Origin: Anaerolineaceae bacterium
Lineage (GTDB): Bacteria; Chloroflexota; Anaerolineae; Anaerolineales; Anaerolineaceae
Length of the DNA stretch: 64,000 nucleotides
Direction: 5' to 3'
NCBI GenBank assembly: GCA_011620555.1
Contig: WOYY01000039.1
Coordinates: 1-64,000, forward strand
The notes under the pieces: model-generated
Told to the model about the DNA's origin: nothing
Database searches by the model: none
What the model saw: only the letters and a program-made list of their open reading frames with translations
Program-made: the position numbers and the translations under genes
In this document: piece after piece, positions 50,875 through 58,711 of the stretch
How positions within the stretch are numbered: the stretch's first letter is position 1
Layout of the letters: each line of letters begins with the position of its first letter

Positions 50875-50908
50875 AACCCTGCTGATCCAAAATAGTTTCA
50901 GCAGGGTT
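50875..50908 (-). terminator. Terminator of the SIMPL gene pair
   Basis: Perfect 11-bp stem AACCCTGCTGA/TCAGCAGGGTT with a 12-nt loop, about 50 bp beyond the stop of the SIMPL gene on the minus strand. Confidence 0.65.
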
Positions 50909-50958
50909 AGGGAGATAGGTGTCAGGTTGGCCGGATCGGCGATGCCGATCAGGTCAGC

Positions 50959-51693
50959 CTAATTGAATTCATAGGTGATGTTCGCGGTGACCTGGATGAT
51001 CAATGTGCCGCTGGAAATTGGCACATCGCCGCCAGCCTGCTCCATCATAGCTGAGCGGGCGGGGGAAGTGCTGCCATTGCTGATGCTGAGATAGTTGATG
51101 GCGCCCAGCGTGACACCGGCGGCATCTGCGATCTCCTGAGCCTGACTGGCTGCGCTGTCAATGGCTTTTTGGGTCGCTTCCGCAACTGCGGCGGAGGTAT
51201 CTTCAAGTTCAAAGCTGATGCTGTTGATCGTGTTGGCGCCCTGATCCACGACTTTGGAGAGGACCTCGCCCAGAGAGTCAAGATCGCGGACGATGACCAG
51301 AACAGTGTTTTGGACCACAAAAAGGGTCTGTGGTTCACTGGCAGTTTCCAGCTCCGGATCCTCCTGGATGACGGGGACATATTGCTGCTGCTGGTAGATA
51401 TAGAAATCAGAGGTCTGGATGTCTTCCTCAGCCACGCCAAGGGCCACCAAAGCCTGCCTGACGGCATTCACGTCTTGGGTGTTGGCGCTGAGGGCTGTGG
51501 CCGCGTCGGCGTCCTGCGTGGTCACGCCGATGTTCACCCGGGCGATATCCGGGACGACATAAACGGTGCCTGTCCCGTAGATATTTACTGTCCGCACCGA
51601 GCCGGTGCGGGATGCGCCTGGCAATGCCCCACAACCGCTCACCAGGGCTGCAATCGCGAGTGCGGTAAATGCTGCAATGAGATACTTTTTCAT
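50959..51693 (-). CDS. SIMPL domain (DUF541) lipoprotein, copy 2
   Basis: The 244-residue protein has a lipobox LVSGC (cysteine 21) and a SIMPL/BP26-type domain: VNIYGTGTVYVVPDIARVNI, VRQALVALGVAEEDIQTSDF, VLVIVRDLDSLGEVLSKVVDQG, ALIQVTANITYEFN at the end. Related proteins (BP26, YggE) form ring-like assemblies outside the inner membrane and respond to stress in some species. It follows a paralogue by 81 bp on the same strand, and the two share about the same layout, so they arose by tandem duplication. Confidence 0.8.
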   Translation of the reverse strand: MKKYLIAAFTALAIAALVSGCGALPGASRTGSVRTVNIYGTGTVYVVPDIARVNIGVTTQDADAATALSANTQDVNAVRQALVALGVAEEDIQTSDFYIYQQQQYVPVIQEDPELETASEPQTLFVVQNTVLVIVRDLDSLGEVLSKVVDQGANTINSISFELEDTSAAVAEATQKAIDSAASQAQEIADAAGVTLGAINYLSISNGSTSPARSAMMEQAGGDVPISSGTLIIQVTANITYEFN

Positions 51694-51728
51694 TAAAAGC
51701 CTCCTAACAGATCTTCCGTTAGTGAGTT

Positions 51729-51753
51729 TCCCGGGAAGGCCATGCCTTCCCGG
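51729..51753. terminator. Hairpin between the two SIMPL genes
   Basis: CCCGGGAAGGC/GCCTTCCCGGG with a 3-nt loop lies in the 81-bp gap. No T-tract follows on the minus strand, so it may be an mRNA-processing or stability element rather than a full terminator. Confidence 0.4.
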
Positions 51754-51774
51754 GGTTTAATTGGATTGGCTTGC

Positions 51775-52494
51775 TTAGTGCAATTCGTAGGTCAGGCTGC
51801 ATTCCATTGAGATGGTCAGCCTGCCGGCCGAGACGGGGACGGAGCTTTCTGCATAGACGCCGCCTTTGGCGTCATAGTAGGCTATGGGGGTGATGCCGCC
51901 ATAAACATTGATGTTCAGCAGGTCGCCCAGTTCAACGCCGGCTGCGTCCGCAATCTCCTGGGCCTTTTCCTTGGCATTTTGAATGGCCAGCAGGCGGGCC
52001 TGGGCCACAGCTTCGTCGCGGTTTTCAACATCAAAGGTGATGCCATTGATGTTGTTTGCGCCGGCATCAACCACGGCCGAGAGCACATCGCCCAGCGAGG
52101 ACAGATCCCGAACGATCACGGTCATGGTGTTATCGACCACGAAATAGCGGCTTTGGACCTGGCCGGTCATCGGGTCATAGCGGTCGGCGGGGTAGACATT
52201 GAAGTTTGATGTCTGGATATCCTTCTCTTCCACGCCGAGGTCTTTCAGGATGCTGGCGATGGCATTGGCCTGAGCCGTGTTTTCACTCAGCGCATCGTTC
52301 ACCAGGTCGGCTTCCGTGTGGACGCCAATATTGATGCTGGCGATATCCGGTACGAGGGTCACCTGGCCGGTCCCGCTGACGGTCATTGAACGGTAGGGTT
52401 TGCTTTCCACCGCGGAGGTCGCTGCAGTGGAACAGGAGGACAGCAGGCCGACGACCAGCAGACTGACGAGAATAAGGGTGAGTTTCTTTTGCAT
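51775..52494 (-). CDS. SIMPL domain (DUF541) lipoprotein, copy 1
   Basis: The 239-residue protein has lipobox LLSSC (cysteine 21) and the SIMPL domain (MTVSGTGQVTLVPDIASINI, LKDLGVEEKDIQTSNFNVYP, MTVIVRDLSSLGDVLSAVVDAGANNINGI). It is the first gene of the tandem pair. The pair keeps the Gly-Thr-Gly motif and the EEKDIQTS/EEDIQTS segment but differs in the middle loop. Confidence 0.8.
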   Translation of the reverse strand: MQKKLTLILVSLLVVGLLSSCSTAATSAVESKPYRSMTVSGTGQVTLVPDIASINIGVHTEADLVNDALSENTAQANAIASILKDLGVEEKDIQTSNFNVYPADRYDPMTGQVQSRYFVVDNTMTVIVRDLSSLGDVLSAVVDAGANNINGITFDVENRDEAVAQARLLAIQNAKEKAQEIADAAGVELGDLLNINVYGGITPIAYYDAKGGVYAESSVPVSAGRLTISMECSLTYELH

Positions 52495-52895
52495 TTTATC
52501 GATCCTCCAAAACAGTGATAGATAATTCTATTTTGATCTTGTATGCTATGGACGCAGGCGGGAGGGGAAAAGTTCCAGATGCGATGAAATTGATTTTAAT
52601 CGGTTCCAGGGGTTTTTCTGGGCAATTCCGGCGTAAAATCCCTTTCGGATGGAGTGATAAATGTCACAGGGAACCCAGATGGCCTTACCATTGACGGGTT
52701 TTCGATTCTCGGATAAGGTTAAGCATATTAAACGATTGTGGAGCAGGCATGTTCTTCATTCAGCAACAACTGAGCGAAAAACCATGCGGGCACTGGGCCG
52801 AGGTGCCCGCTTATTTATTTAAGGATTGGCCGCTCTGGCTGAAGACAATCGCAGTAAAATCTCACCCTCACCAAAACTAATCAATAGGAGAGACT
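52495..52895. other. Intergenic region with a small candidate reading frame and hairpin
   Basis: A short frame runs from ATG at 52749 (GGAG five bases upstream) to TAA at 52880, 43 codons, starting MFFIQQQLSEKPCGHWAEVP. Inside it GCGGGCAC/GTGCCCGC (52786-52810) followed by TTATTTATTT makes a terminator-like hairpin. This could be a small gene, a leader peptide for the dehydrogenase gene starting at 52896, or chance. Confidence 0.3.
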
Positions 52896-54182
52896 ATGAC
52901 AGAAACAACCAACGCATTTGCAATGGCCCAGCAGCAGTTTGATCATGTTGCTGATTTGTTGGGCCTCGATCATCAGGTCCGCGAAATGCTGCGCTGGCCG
53001 ATGCGCGAATATCACCTGCGCATCCCGGTCAGAATGGACGATGGCAGCATCCGGGTGCTCCAGGGCTTCCGTGTGCAGCACAATGATGCCCGCGGGCCAA
53101 ACAAGGGCGGCTTGCGTTTTCACCCGGCGGAAACGGTTGACACCGTCCGCGCCCTGGCGATGTGGATGACCTGGAAATGCGCCGTAGCGGATATCCCCCT
53201 CGGCGGCGGGAAGGGCGGGGTCGTGATTGACCCGGCCACCCTGTCGGTCGATGAGAAGGAGCGCCTGTGCCGGAGTTTCATTGGTTCTCTGTGGCGGGTG
53301 ATTGGCCCCCGCCAGGACGTGCCCGCCCCAGATGTTGGCACCACGCCCCAGATGATGGGCTGGATGATGGATGAATATTCCCGGATCACCGGCCAATATA
53401 CCCCTGGCGTGATCACCGGTAAACCGGTTGGCGGCGGCGGTTCGCTGGGCCGGACGGAAGCCACAGGCTTCGGCGTGACCTACAACGTGCGTGAGGCGAT
53501 GCAACGCCTGAAAATCGATTCCACCAAATCGGTCGCGGCGATCCAGGGCTTTGGCAATGTGGCGCAGTACGCGGCCAAGGGTTTCATCAATCACCTGGGC
53601 GGCAAAGTCATCTGCGTCAGCTATTGGGACCGGGAAGACCGCACCTCCTACACCGTCAGCAAGGAAGACGGGATTGACCCCGATTTCCTGATGAGCATCA
53701 CCGACCAATACGGCAGCATCAACAAGGATGAGGCGACCAAGGCTGGTTATGTGATCGAATCGGGCGATGCCTGGATCAGCAAAGAAGCGGACGTGCTCAT
53801 TCCCGCGGCCCTCGAAGGCCAAGTGAATGCTGAGACCGTCAAGAATGTGCATGACCGGGTGAAGATCGTGGCCGAAGGCGCCAACGGCCCCACCACGCCG
53901 GAAGCGGATGAGCTCTTCAAAGACCGCAATGTCTTCGTGATCCCCGATTTCCTCTGCAACTCCGGCGGCGTGACCACCTCTTACTTCGAGAGCGTCCAGA
54001 ATGATATGAACTTCTACTGGACCAAGAAGGAAGTGCTGGAGCGGCTGGATGACAAGATGACCCAGGCTTTCAAGGATGTCTATGAGATGTCCACCAGCCA
54101 GCAGGTCTTCATGCGCGATGCGGCCTATATGGTGGCGATCAACCGGGTGGTCAAGGCGATGGAACTGCGCGGCTGGCTTTAG
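52896..54182 (+). CDS. Glu/Leu/Phe/Val dehydrogenase, probably glutamate dehydrogenase
   Basis: The 428-residue enzyme has the full family pattern: VQHNDARGPNKGGLRFHPAE, MTWKCAVADIPLGGGKGGV with the catalytic lysine, PDVGTTPQMMGWMMDEY, and the NAD(P)-binding AIQGFGNVAQYAAKGF. It converts glutamate and NAD(P) to 2-oxoglutarate and ammonia, a main amino-acid fermentation step in anaerobes; leucine or another branched acid cannot be excluded. AGGAGA precedes the ATG. It is monocistronic with a strong terminator. Confidence 0.9.
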   Translation: MTETTNAFAMAQQQFDHVADLLGLDHQVREMLRWPMREYHLRIPVRMDDGSIRVLQGFRVQHNDARGPNKGGLRFHPAETVDTVRALAMWMTWKCAVADIPLGGGKGGVVIDPATLSVDEKERLCRSFIGSLWRVIGPRQDVPAPDVGTTPQMMGWMMDEYSRITGQYTPGVITGKPVGGGGSLGRTEATGFGVTYNVREAMQRLKIDSTKSVAAIQGFGNVAQYAAKGFINHLGGKVICVSYWDREDRTSYTVSKEDGIDPDFLMSITDQYGSINKDEATKAGYVIESGDAWISKEADVLIPAALEGQVNAETVKNVHDRVKIVAEGANGPTTPEADELFKDRNVFVIPDFLCNSGGVTTSYFESVQNDMNFYWTKKEVLERLDDKMTQAFKDVYEMSTSQQVFMRDAAYMVAINRVVKAMELRGWL

Positions 54183-54204
54183 ACCCTGCATTCAACGAAT
54201 AAGG

Positions 54205-54241
54205 AACCCCTCAACCAAAGTTACGGTTGGGGGGTTTTTGG
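54205..54241 (+). terminator. Intrinsic terminator of the dehydrogenase gene
   Basis: AACCCCTCAACC/GGTTGGGGGGTT with an 8-nt loop, followed by TTTTGGTTTTG. Confidence 0.8.
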
Positions 54242-54618
54242 TTTTGTTACGCTGGAAGCCTGTCCAGCGGAGATCTAAAATTATGTTTGTATCCCGTACC
54301 CTGCGCGGCGCATGACCCATAACTGACAAAATACCCCAATGAATTATCTGTTTGCCGTTATCTTTCCGCAGCGGCGGCCCTGCCCGCCTCTGAAAAGAGC
54401 CGTGGCCGCCCAAGTTTCAACTTGTCTTTTCTCTGGCACATGCGCTGCGCGGCACGTAACTTGCCGTGTGGGGGGGTCGGCGACCCACCAAAAGCAGAAT
54501 AAGATCGGAAGATCAGGTCAGCGTGACCCACACTGAAGAGACAAGACACAAAGTCTACTTTTAAGCCTACCCGCGGAGAGCAGCCACGAGGTTCCTGAAT
54601 GGGGATGGGTAAGCCGAG
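54242..54618. other. Intergenic, no gene seen
   Basis: No reading frame here looks coding. Small hairpins occur, for example GTCGGCGAC around 54478, but none forms a recognisable RNA. Confidence 0.35.
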
Positions 54619-54678
54619 GTAGATTGCTTCCTGCTTCGTTTGACTTCGGGAGTCCGGTCGCTTTGCTCGCAATGGCAG
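54619..54678. repeat. Dispersed palindromic repeat (GCAATG-type), degenerate copy
   Basis: On the minus strand it reads TGCCATTGCGAGCAAAGCGA, then a variable middle, then GAAGCAGGAAGCAATCT. This is the widespread intergenic pattern GTCATTGCGAG...GAAGCAATCTC. A second shorter copy lies at 59459. Confidence 0.5.
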
Positions 54679-54682
54679 GGGT

Positions 54683-55201
54683 TCAGAGTTTCAGCTGCTG
54701 GTCGCAGACCGCCCGGTAGCCGCAGCCGGAACAACGGCGGGGGTTGGCGTGCGATCGCTCGGGCGGCGTCCTGCGGCGGGTTTCGGCGCGGATCGCTTCA
54801 ACCAGGGTGAACAGTTCCTCCCGCAGTTCAGGCGTGTAATCGACCTCGAAGGTTTCCCTGGGATAGCTCAGCAGACCGTGGGGCGGCGTCTGGCCGGTGG
54901 TGGCCTCCACCAGATAGCAATAGGCGGCCAACTGCAGGATGTGCGAGTCATAAGGGGCGTCCGGCGTCCGGCCGGATTTGATCTCGACCGGCACAGGCGT
55001 GCCGTTCACGTAAACGAGGTAATCCGGCTTGCCGGCCAGACCCAGTTTGGGGTCATAGAGCGCCTGTTGGTTGGGCTGCCACTGGCCCACGTCGCTGTAG
55101 CTGATCCGCCCCGCGGGCAGACCCGCCTGGCTGCGCTGACGGTTCGACAGCCAAAGGAAAAGCAACGCCGCAGCGATCAGGGCAAGCGCAAGCCAGATCA
55201 T
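54683..55201 (-). CDS. Cas4-like PD-(D/E)XK nuclease, catalytic half, membrane-anchored
   Basis: The ATG at 55201 overlaps the stop of the preceding gene by 4 bp (ATGA). The 172-residue protein starts with a transmembrane helix (2-18), then carries the RecB/Cas4 core: aspartate 60 in GLAGKPDYLV, ExK at 73-75 in VEIKSGR, QLAAYCYL (Q90, Y94), and a C-terminal cysteine group C157, C160, C166 (CSGCGYRAVC). A normal Cas4 needs a fourth cysteine and a histidine from its N-terminus; both are found in the 80-residue protein encoded just upstream. The two should assemble into one Fe-S nuclease at the membrane. There is no CRISPR array or cas gene in the window. Confidence 0.75.
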   Translation of the reverse strand: MIWLALALIAAALLFLWLSNRQRSQAGLPAGRISYSDVGQWQPNQQALYDPKLGLAGKPDYLVYVNGTPVPVEIKSGRTPDAPYDSHILQLAAYCYLVEATTGQTPPHGLLSYPRETFEVDYTPELREELFTLVEAIRAETRRRTPPERSHANPRRCSGCGYRAVCDQQLKL

Positions 55202-55440
55202 GAGCCAAAAATGGAGAGGGTGAGAACAAGGGTCAGGATGACAATGCCCGCCAGCAGCAGCGCCCAGCCCAGAAAGCGAAACCCGCCAGCGATGAACACC
55301 TTGCGGCCGTGCAGGGTGTGGTGGCGGGTTCCGGCGGCCAAGGCTTCCTGGTTGCCGGATTCGACCCCCTCTTTTCGGTACCACCAGGCCCGCCGGCAAT
55401 AGAGATAGGCGCCCAGGTCGGATGCGTTAATCGTCTTCAT
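55198..55440 (-). CDS. Cas4-like nuclease, N-terminal half, membrane-anchored
   Basis: The 80-residue protein begins MKTINASDLGAYLYCRRAWW, the typical Cas4 opening with its first Fe-S cysteine (C15), followed by EALAAGTRHHTLHG, which contains the motif I histidine (40, 41 or 44). It ends in a transmembrane helix (about 51-76). Its stop overlaps the start of the catalytic half by 4 bp, and its start overlaps the end of the translin-like gene by 14 bp. Alone it lacks any catalytic residue. The gene looks too well built, with matched helices on both halves, to be a simple broken nuclease. Confidence 0.7.
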   Translation of the reverse strand: MKTINASDLGAYLYCRRAWWYRKEGVESGNQEALAAGTRHHTLHGRKVFIAGGFRFLGWALLLAGIVILTLVLTLSIFGS

Positions 55441-56083
55441 GGGATTCTTGCATTTCAGAGAGCTGCGCTGAAAGGTCCAGAATCGTTTTTTCAAGTTCCT
55501 GCTGGCGGTAGCTGATGGTGATATCGGCCTGGGTCCGTTCGATGATGCTGCGGGCGATGTCGGTCCGGCGGCGGAGGCCGTAGGTGAGCGCATCGGGGAA
55601 GTCCATGGTGACCAGCTGGGCATAGATATCGTCCATCACATTCATCAGGCGTTCCACTTCAGGCGAGTGTCCGTCCCGGATGATGTCCATGATCCGGCGG
55701 CGCAGTTCTCCGACCACCTCGGAGAGGCCGTTTAGGTAAGTCGCATATTCCACCTGGAGGTCTTGCGGGCTGGGCCATTCCTGGTTCAGGATGGCCGCCA
55801 CGGTCACATGCGCCTCACAATATTCCTTGAGCGCGTCCTGGGCATAGCCGGAGAAGTACAGGTCTGGGTCGCCGGCGAGGCTTTCCCGGATGGAGGTGGC
55901 GAGTTTGTCGGCTTCGGCCAGATGTTCCCGGGCCGTCTTGGCGTCTTCCCGGTGGATGGCGCGGATGGCATGGGCGGCATGGCGGGTCAGCACCCGGCTT
56001 TGCGCCAGGGCCTGATCCCGGATGGTGTTCTTCCGTTCAAAGGAATCTCGGATCTGGTCGGCAAGTTTTTCGATATCAACCAT
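55427..56083 (-). CDS. Translin-like protein
   Basis: The start is the ATG at 56083, seven bases after GGAG. The 218-residue protein is almost all helical and carries the translin signature: DPDLYFSGYAQDALKEYCEAHVTVAAILN in the middle, and YGLRRRTDIARSIIERTQADITISYRQQELEKTI at the C-terminal end. Translin-family proteins form ring-like oligomers that bind single-stranded RNA or DNA; bacterial and archaeal members are little studied. It is the third gene of the ssb operon and directly precedes the Cas4-like pair. Confidence 0.75.
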   Translation of the reverse strand: MVDIEKLADQIRDSFERKNTIRDQALAQSRVLTRHAAHAIRAIHREDAKTAREHLAEADKLATSIRESLAGDPDLYFSGYAQDALKEYCEAHVTVAAILNQEWPSPQDLQVEYATYLNGLSEVVGELRRRIMDIIRDGHSPEVERLMNVMDDIYAQLVTMDFPDALTYGLRRRTDIARSIIERTQADITISYRQQELEKTILDLSAQLSEMQESHEDD

Positions 56084-56387
56084 TGGGTTTCTCCGGGTCA
56101 TCGGGTTTAAAGAGTTCATCTGCCAGCGTGTGACTGCCGGGCAGGTTGATTGATCCGAATTTGTTTTCGTAGCGTTTGACGTTCTCGTTCATGGCACCCA
56201 GGAACAGCTTGGCGGCGGTGGGGGACATCACGATGCGGGAGTTGACGGTGGGTTCCTTGATGCCGGGCAGCAGCAGGGAGAAATCCATCACAAATTCAGC
56301 CGCGGTATGAGAGATCCGGACGAAATTGACATATTGCGCTTCCAGGTCGTCCGGAAGGATAAAATTGGGGATGGGACTGGGCATCAT
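56076..56387 (-). CDS. DUF3467 family protein
   Basis: The 103-residue protein matches DUF3467: AQYVNFVRISHTAAEFVMDF and VNSRIVMSPTAAKLFLGAMNENVKRYENKFG are the typical core. The function is unknown. It starts 9 bp after ssb and overlaps the translin-like start by 8 bp, so expression is tightly linked. Confidence 0.8.
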   Translation of the reverse strand: MMPSPIPNFILPDDLEAQYVNFVRISHTAAEFVMDFSLLLPGIKEPTVNSRIVMSPTAAKLFLGAMNENVKRYENKFGSINLPGSHTLADELFKPDDPEKPNG

Positions 56388-56396
56388 GGCTCCATT

Positions 56397-56819
56397 CTAG
56401 AAGGGGATGTCGTCTTCTTCAACGCCCCCCGCGGCATCACCCAGGTCCTGCTCGTAATTGCTGCCTTCGCCCCGCCCGGTTGGCAGGAAGCGGACATTGA
56501 TGGCGTTCACTTCAAAGGAGGCCCCGCTGGTGCCGTCGTTGCGGGTGTAGACCCGCGGTCCGCCGGTTTGGGGGTCGGGCCGCAGGCGGCCGATCACCAG
56601 CACGGGGCGGCCTTTGCTGAGATATTGGTTGCAGGCTTCAGCCTGTGCGCCCCAAACGGACACCCGGAACCAGGTGGTCTCATCAACCTTTTGGCCGGCG
56701 TTGGTGGTGTAGGAGCGTGAAGCGGCAACGGGAAAACTGGTGACAGCCTGGCCGCTGGGGGTGAACCGCATGACCGGGTCGTTGCCGAGGTATCCGACGA
56801 TGGTTAGTTGTTGAAACAT
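56397..56819 (-). CDS. ssb: Single-stranded DNA-binding protein
   Basis: The 140-residue protein has the SSB OB-fold (QLTIVGYLGNDPVMRFTPSG, FPVAASRSYTT, TTWFRVSVWGAQAEACNQYL, KGRPVLVIGRL) and an acidic C-terminal tail ending EEDDIPF, the tip that docks partner proteins. It heads a five-gene operon (ssb, DUF3467, translin-like, two Cas4-like halves). Whether this is the housekeeping or a second SSB cannot be told, since rpsF and rpsR are not adjacent. Confidence 0.9.
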   Translation of the reverse strand: MFQQLTIVGYLGNDPVMRFTPSGQAVTSFPVAASRSYTTNAGQKVDETTWFRVSVWGAQAEACNQYLSKGRPVLVIGRLRPDPQTGGPRVYTRNDGTSGASFEVNAINVRFLPTGRGEGSNYEQDLGDAAGGVEEDDIPF

Positions 56820-56855
56820 ATCTCTCCCTTTCCTTTGCTAATGAGGACTTTTAAC

Positions 56856-57782
56856 TTATTTTACTTCATTTCCGCTGGCGTCCCACCAGTTTGCTGAGTA
56901 CCAGCGCAGGTATTCCCCCAGGTGGGAGGACCAGTAGGCTTCTGTGTGGCCGCCATTGAGCAGGTACCATTCGTGCGGGATGCCGTTCTCATCCAACAGG
57001 TTCGCAAAATCTTCAGCCGTTTGCCATTCCTGGTCGTTCCGGCCAATGTCAATGAAGAACAGTGGCAGGTCTTCATCGGCGAGGCCCATCCAGCTATGGA
57101 GTCGGCCCCCATCCGCTTCAAAGAGCGGCAGGCTGTGTGCGCCGACTCGTGTGAAAAGCTCGTAATGCTCAAAACCGAGGTGCAGTGCCCAGGCCGCCCC
57201 GCGGGAGACGCCCGCGATGGCCCGGTAGGCCTTCTCAGGCAGGGTTTGGTACTGTAAGTCCACCCCCGGGATCAATTCATTGACCAGAGCGTTTCCGAAT
57301 TGGGAGACCTGCGGCGGGGTGAAGGGCGATTCCAGCGGCATCACGGCAATGAAGGGTGGGATTTCACCCGCGGCGATCAGCTCGTTCAGCGTCGGAACCA
57401 GCCCCAGCCGCTGCCATTGGTCCTGCCGGTAGGAAAGGCCATGCAACAGATAAACCACGGGGTAGCGGCTTTCAGAGTCGGTGTCATAGCAAGGCGGCAG
57501 GTAGACGTCATAGAACAGGTCCCCTTCCAGCGCTGCACTGTACATGGATTCATTTGAGAGGGTCCCGCCCATTGCGAGGCAATCCGGGGTGGGGGTAGGC
57601 TGAGCCAATTCGTTGGCCTCCGGGGTGGGCGTATTCAGGGCAGCCTCCGCCCGGTCGGAGGTCTCCGTTGGGGCGGCTGATGACGGCGCGGCCTGGGGCT
57701 GACAGGCCCCCAGCAGGAGCGCCAGCAGCGCCAATAGGCTGGCGAGCGGAGGGGAGGGGTGCGCTGCTTGACGTCTGGTCAT
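56856..57782 (-). CDS. Lipoprotein esterase, PF00756 type
   Basis: I start it at the ATG at 57782; the open frame further left runs into the tRNA gene. The 308-residue protein has a lipobox LLLGAC (cysteine 27), a Pro/Thr/Glu linker, and an alpha/beta-hydrolase of the putative-esterase family: DVYLPPCYDTDSESRYPVVY, YLLHGLSYRQDQW, GVSRGAAWAL with the nucleophile serine, and LLNGGHTEAYW with the catalytic histidine. Family members include feruloyl esterases and S-formylglutathione hydrolase. The substrate is open. Confidence 0.8.
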   Translation of the reverse strand: MTRRQAAHPSPPLASLLALLALLLGACQPQAAPSSAAPTETSDRAEAALNTPTPEANELAQPTPTPDCLAMGGTLSNESMYSAALEGDLFYDVYLPPCYDTDSESRYPVVYLLHGLSYRQDQWQRLGLVPTLNELIAAGEIPPFIAVMPLESPFTPPQVSQFGNALVNELIPGVDLQYQTLPEKAYRAIAGVSRGAAWALHLGFEHYELFTRVGAHSLPLFEADGGRLHSWMGLADEDLPLFFIDIGRNDQEWQTAEDFANLLDENGIPHEWYLLNGGHTEAYWSSHLGEYLRWYSANWWDASGNEVK

Positions 57783-57806
57783 GGTTCGGATTATACTCTT
57801 ATCTGC

Positions 57807-57880
57807 CGGGGTGTAGCGCAGTCGGCCAGCGCGCCGCGTTTGGGACGCGGAGGTCGGCGGTTCAAGTCCGCCCACCCCGA
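57807..57880 (+). tRNA. tRNA-Pro (anticodon TGG)
   Basis: The 74-nt gene folds as a full cloverleaf. Acceptor CGGGGTG pairs with CACCCCG, the anticodon stem is CCGCG/CGCGG with loop TTTGGGA, and the T arm is GGCGG-TTCAAGT-CCGCC. The discriminator is A and CCA is not encoded. Confidence 0.95.
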
Positions 57881-57961
57881 CTCGATTGAAGAATGGGAAG
57901 GTGAGCGAGAATTTTGGTGCGTTCTCCTTGCCATTTTTTGTACCATTGATGGTTCAAAATC

Positions 57962-58711
57962 ATGGGTGATAGCGTGACCAAGCCATTCCTCTCCATCATC
58001 ATTCCCGCTCATAATGAAGCCAACCGGCTGCCGCCCTCGTTGGAGAAAATTGACGCGTTTCTGGCAGGCCAGACTTTCACCTCTGAAGTGATTGTGGTGG
58101 AAAACGGCAGTTCGGATGGCACGCTGAGGGTCGCTGAATCTTTCAAAACGAGGATGCCCACCCTGAACGTGATCCATGAGGACCGGCGCGGGAAGGGGCT
58201 GGCCGTCAAACGCGGGATGCTCGAGGCGACCGGTGAGTATCGTTTCTTCTGCGATGCCGATCTCTCCATGCCGATTGAACAGGTCATTCGCTTCCTGCCA
58301 CCCCAGCTGGAGTCGCCGGAGGTCGTGATCGGCTCCCGGGAGGTCGCCGGATCGCGCCGGATTGATGAACCCGGTTACCGCCATCTGGTCGGGCGGGTGT
58401 TCAACACGATGGTGCGCTGGATGGTCCTGCCCGGGCTGCAGGACACCCAATGCGGCTTCAAGTGCTTCCGCGGGGAGATCGCCGAGGAGGTGTTCCCCCT
58501 CCAGACGCTGACCGGCATGTCCTTTGATGCCGAGGTCCTGTTCATCGCCCGCAAGCTGGGCTACAGGATCACGGAAGTGCCAATTGACTGGACTTTCAAC
58601 GCGGACAGCCGGGTGCGGCTTGTGCAGGATTCGCTGCGGATGGCTTTTGACCTGCTGGAAATCCGCTTGAAATCCGCCCGGGGACGGTATGACACCCAGA
58701 GCGAAATTTGA
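57962..58711 (+). CDS. Family 2 glycosyltransferase, dolichyl-phosphate glucosyltransferase-like
   Basis: The 249-residue protein is a GT2 enzyme of the ALG5 type: SIIIPAHNEANRLPPSLEKI, VIVVENGSSDGTL, GKGLAVKRGMLEATG, FFCDADLSMP with the DxD-like motif, and DTQCGFKCFRG. It would move a sugar from a nucleotide donor to a polyprenyl phosphate at the inner membrane surface. No transmembrane helix is present. Its 3' end overlaps rnhB by 23 bp, so the two are cotranscribed. Confidence 0.85.
   Translation: MGDSVTKPFLSIIIPAHNEANRLPPSLEKIDAFLAGQTFTSEVIVVENGSSDGTLRVAESFKTRMPTLNVIHEDRRGKGLAVKRGMLEATGEYRFFCDADLSMPIEQVIRFLPPQLESPEVVIGSREVAGSRRIDEPGYRHLVGRVFNTMVRWMVLPGLQDTQCGFKCFRGEIAEEVFPLQTLTGMSFDAEVLFIARKLGYRITEVPIDWTFNADSRVRLVQDSLRMAFDLLEIRLKSARGRYDTQSEI

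Noticed and set aside
52881-54191. 436-codon minus-strand frame opposite the glutamate dehydrogenase gene
   Set aside because: Antisense artefact; the plus-strand frame carries all dehydrogenase motifs.
54683-55440. CRISPR-Cas locus suggested by the Cas4-like genes
   Set aside because: No repeat-spacer array and no cas1, cas2 or effector gene in the window; both halves are membrane-anchored and sit in an ssb operon.
57783-57875. Upstream extension of the esterase gene
   Set aside because: It would read through the tRNA-Pro gene; the internal ATG gives a proper lipoprotein signal.
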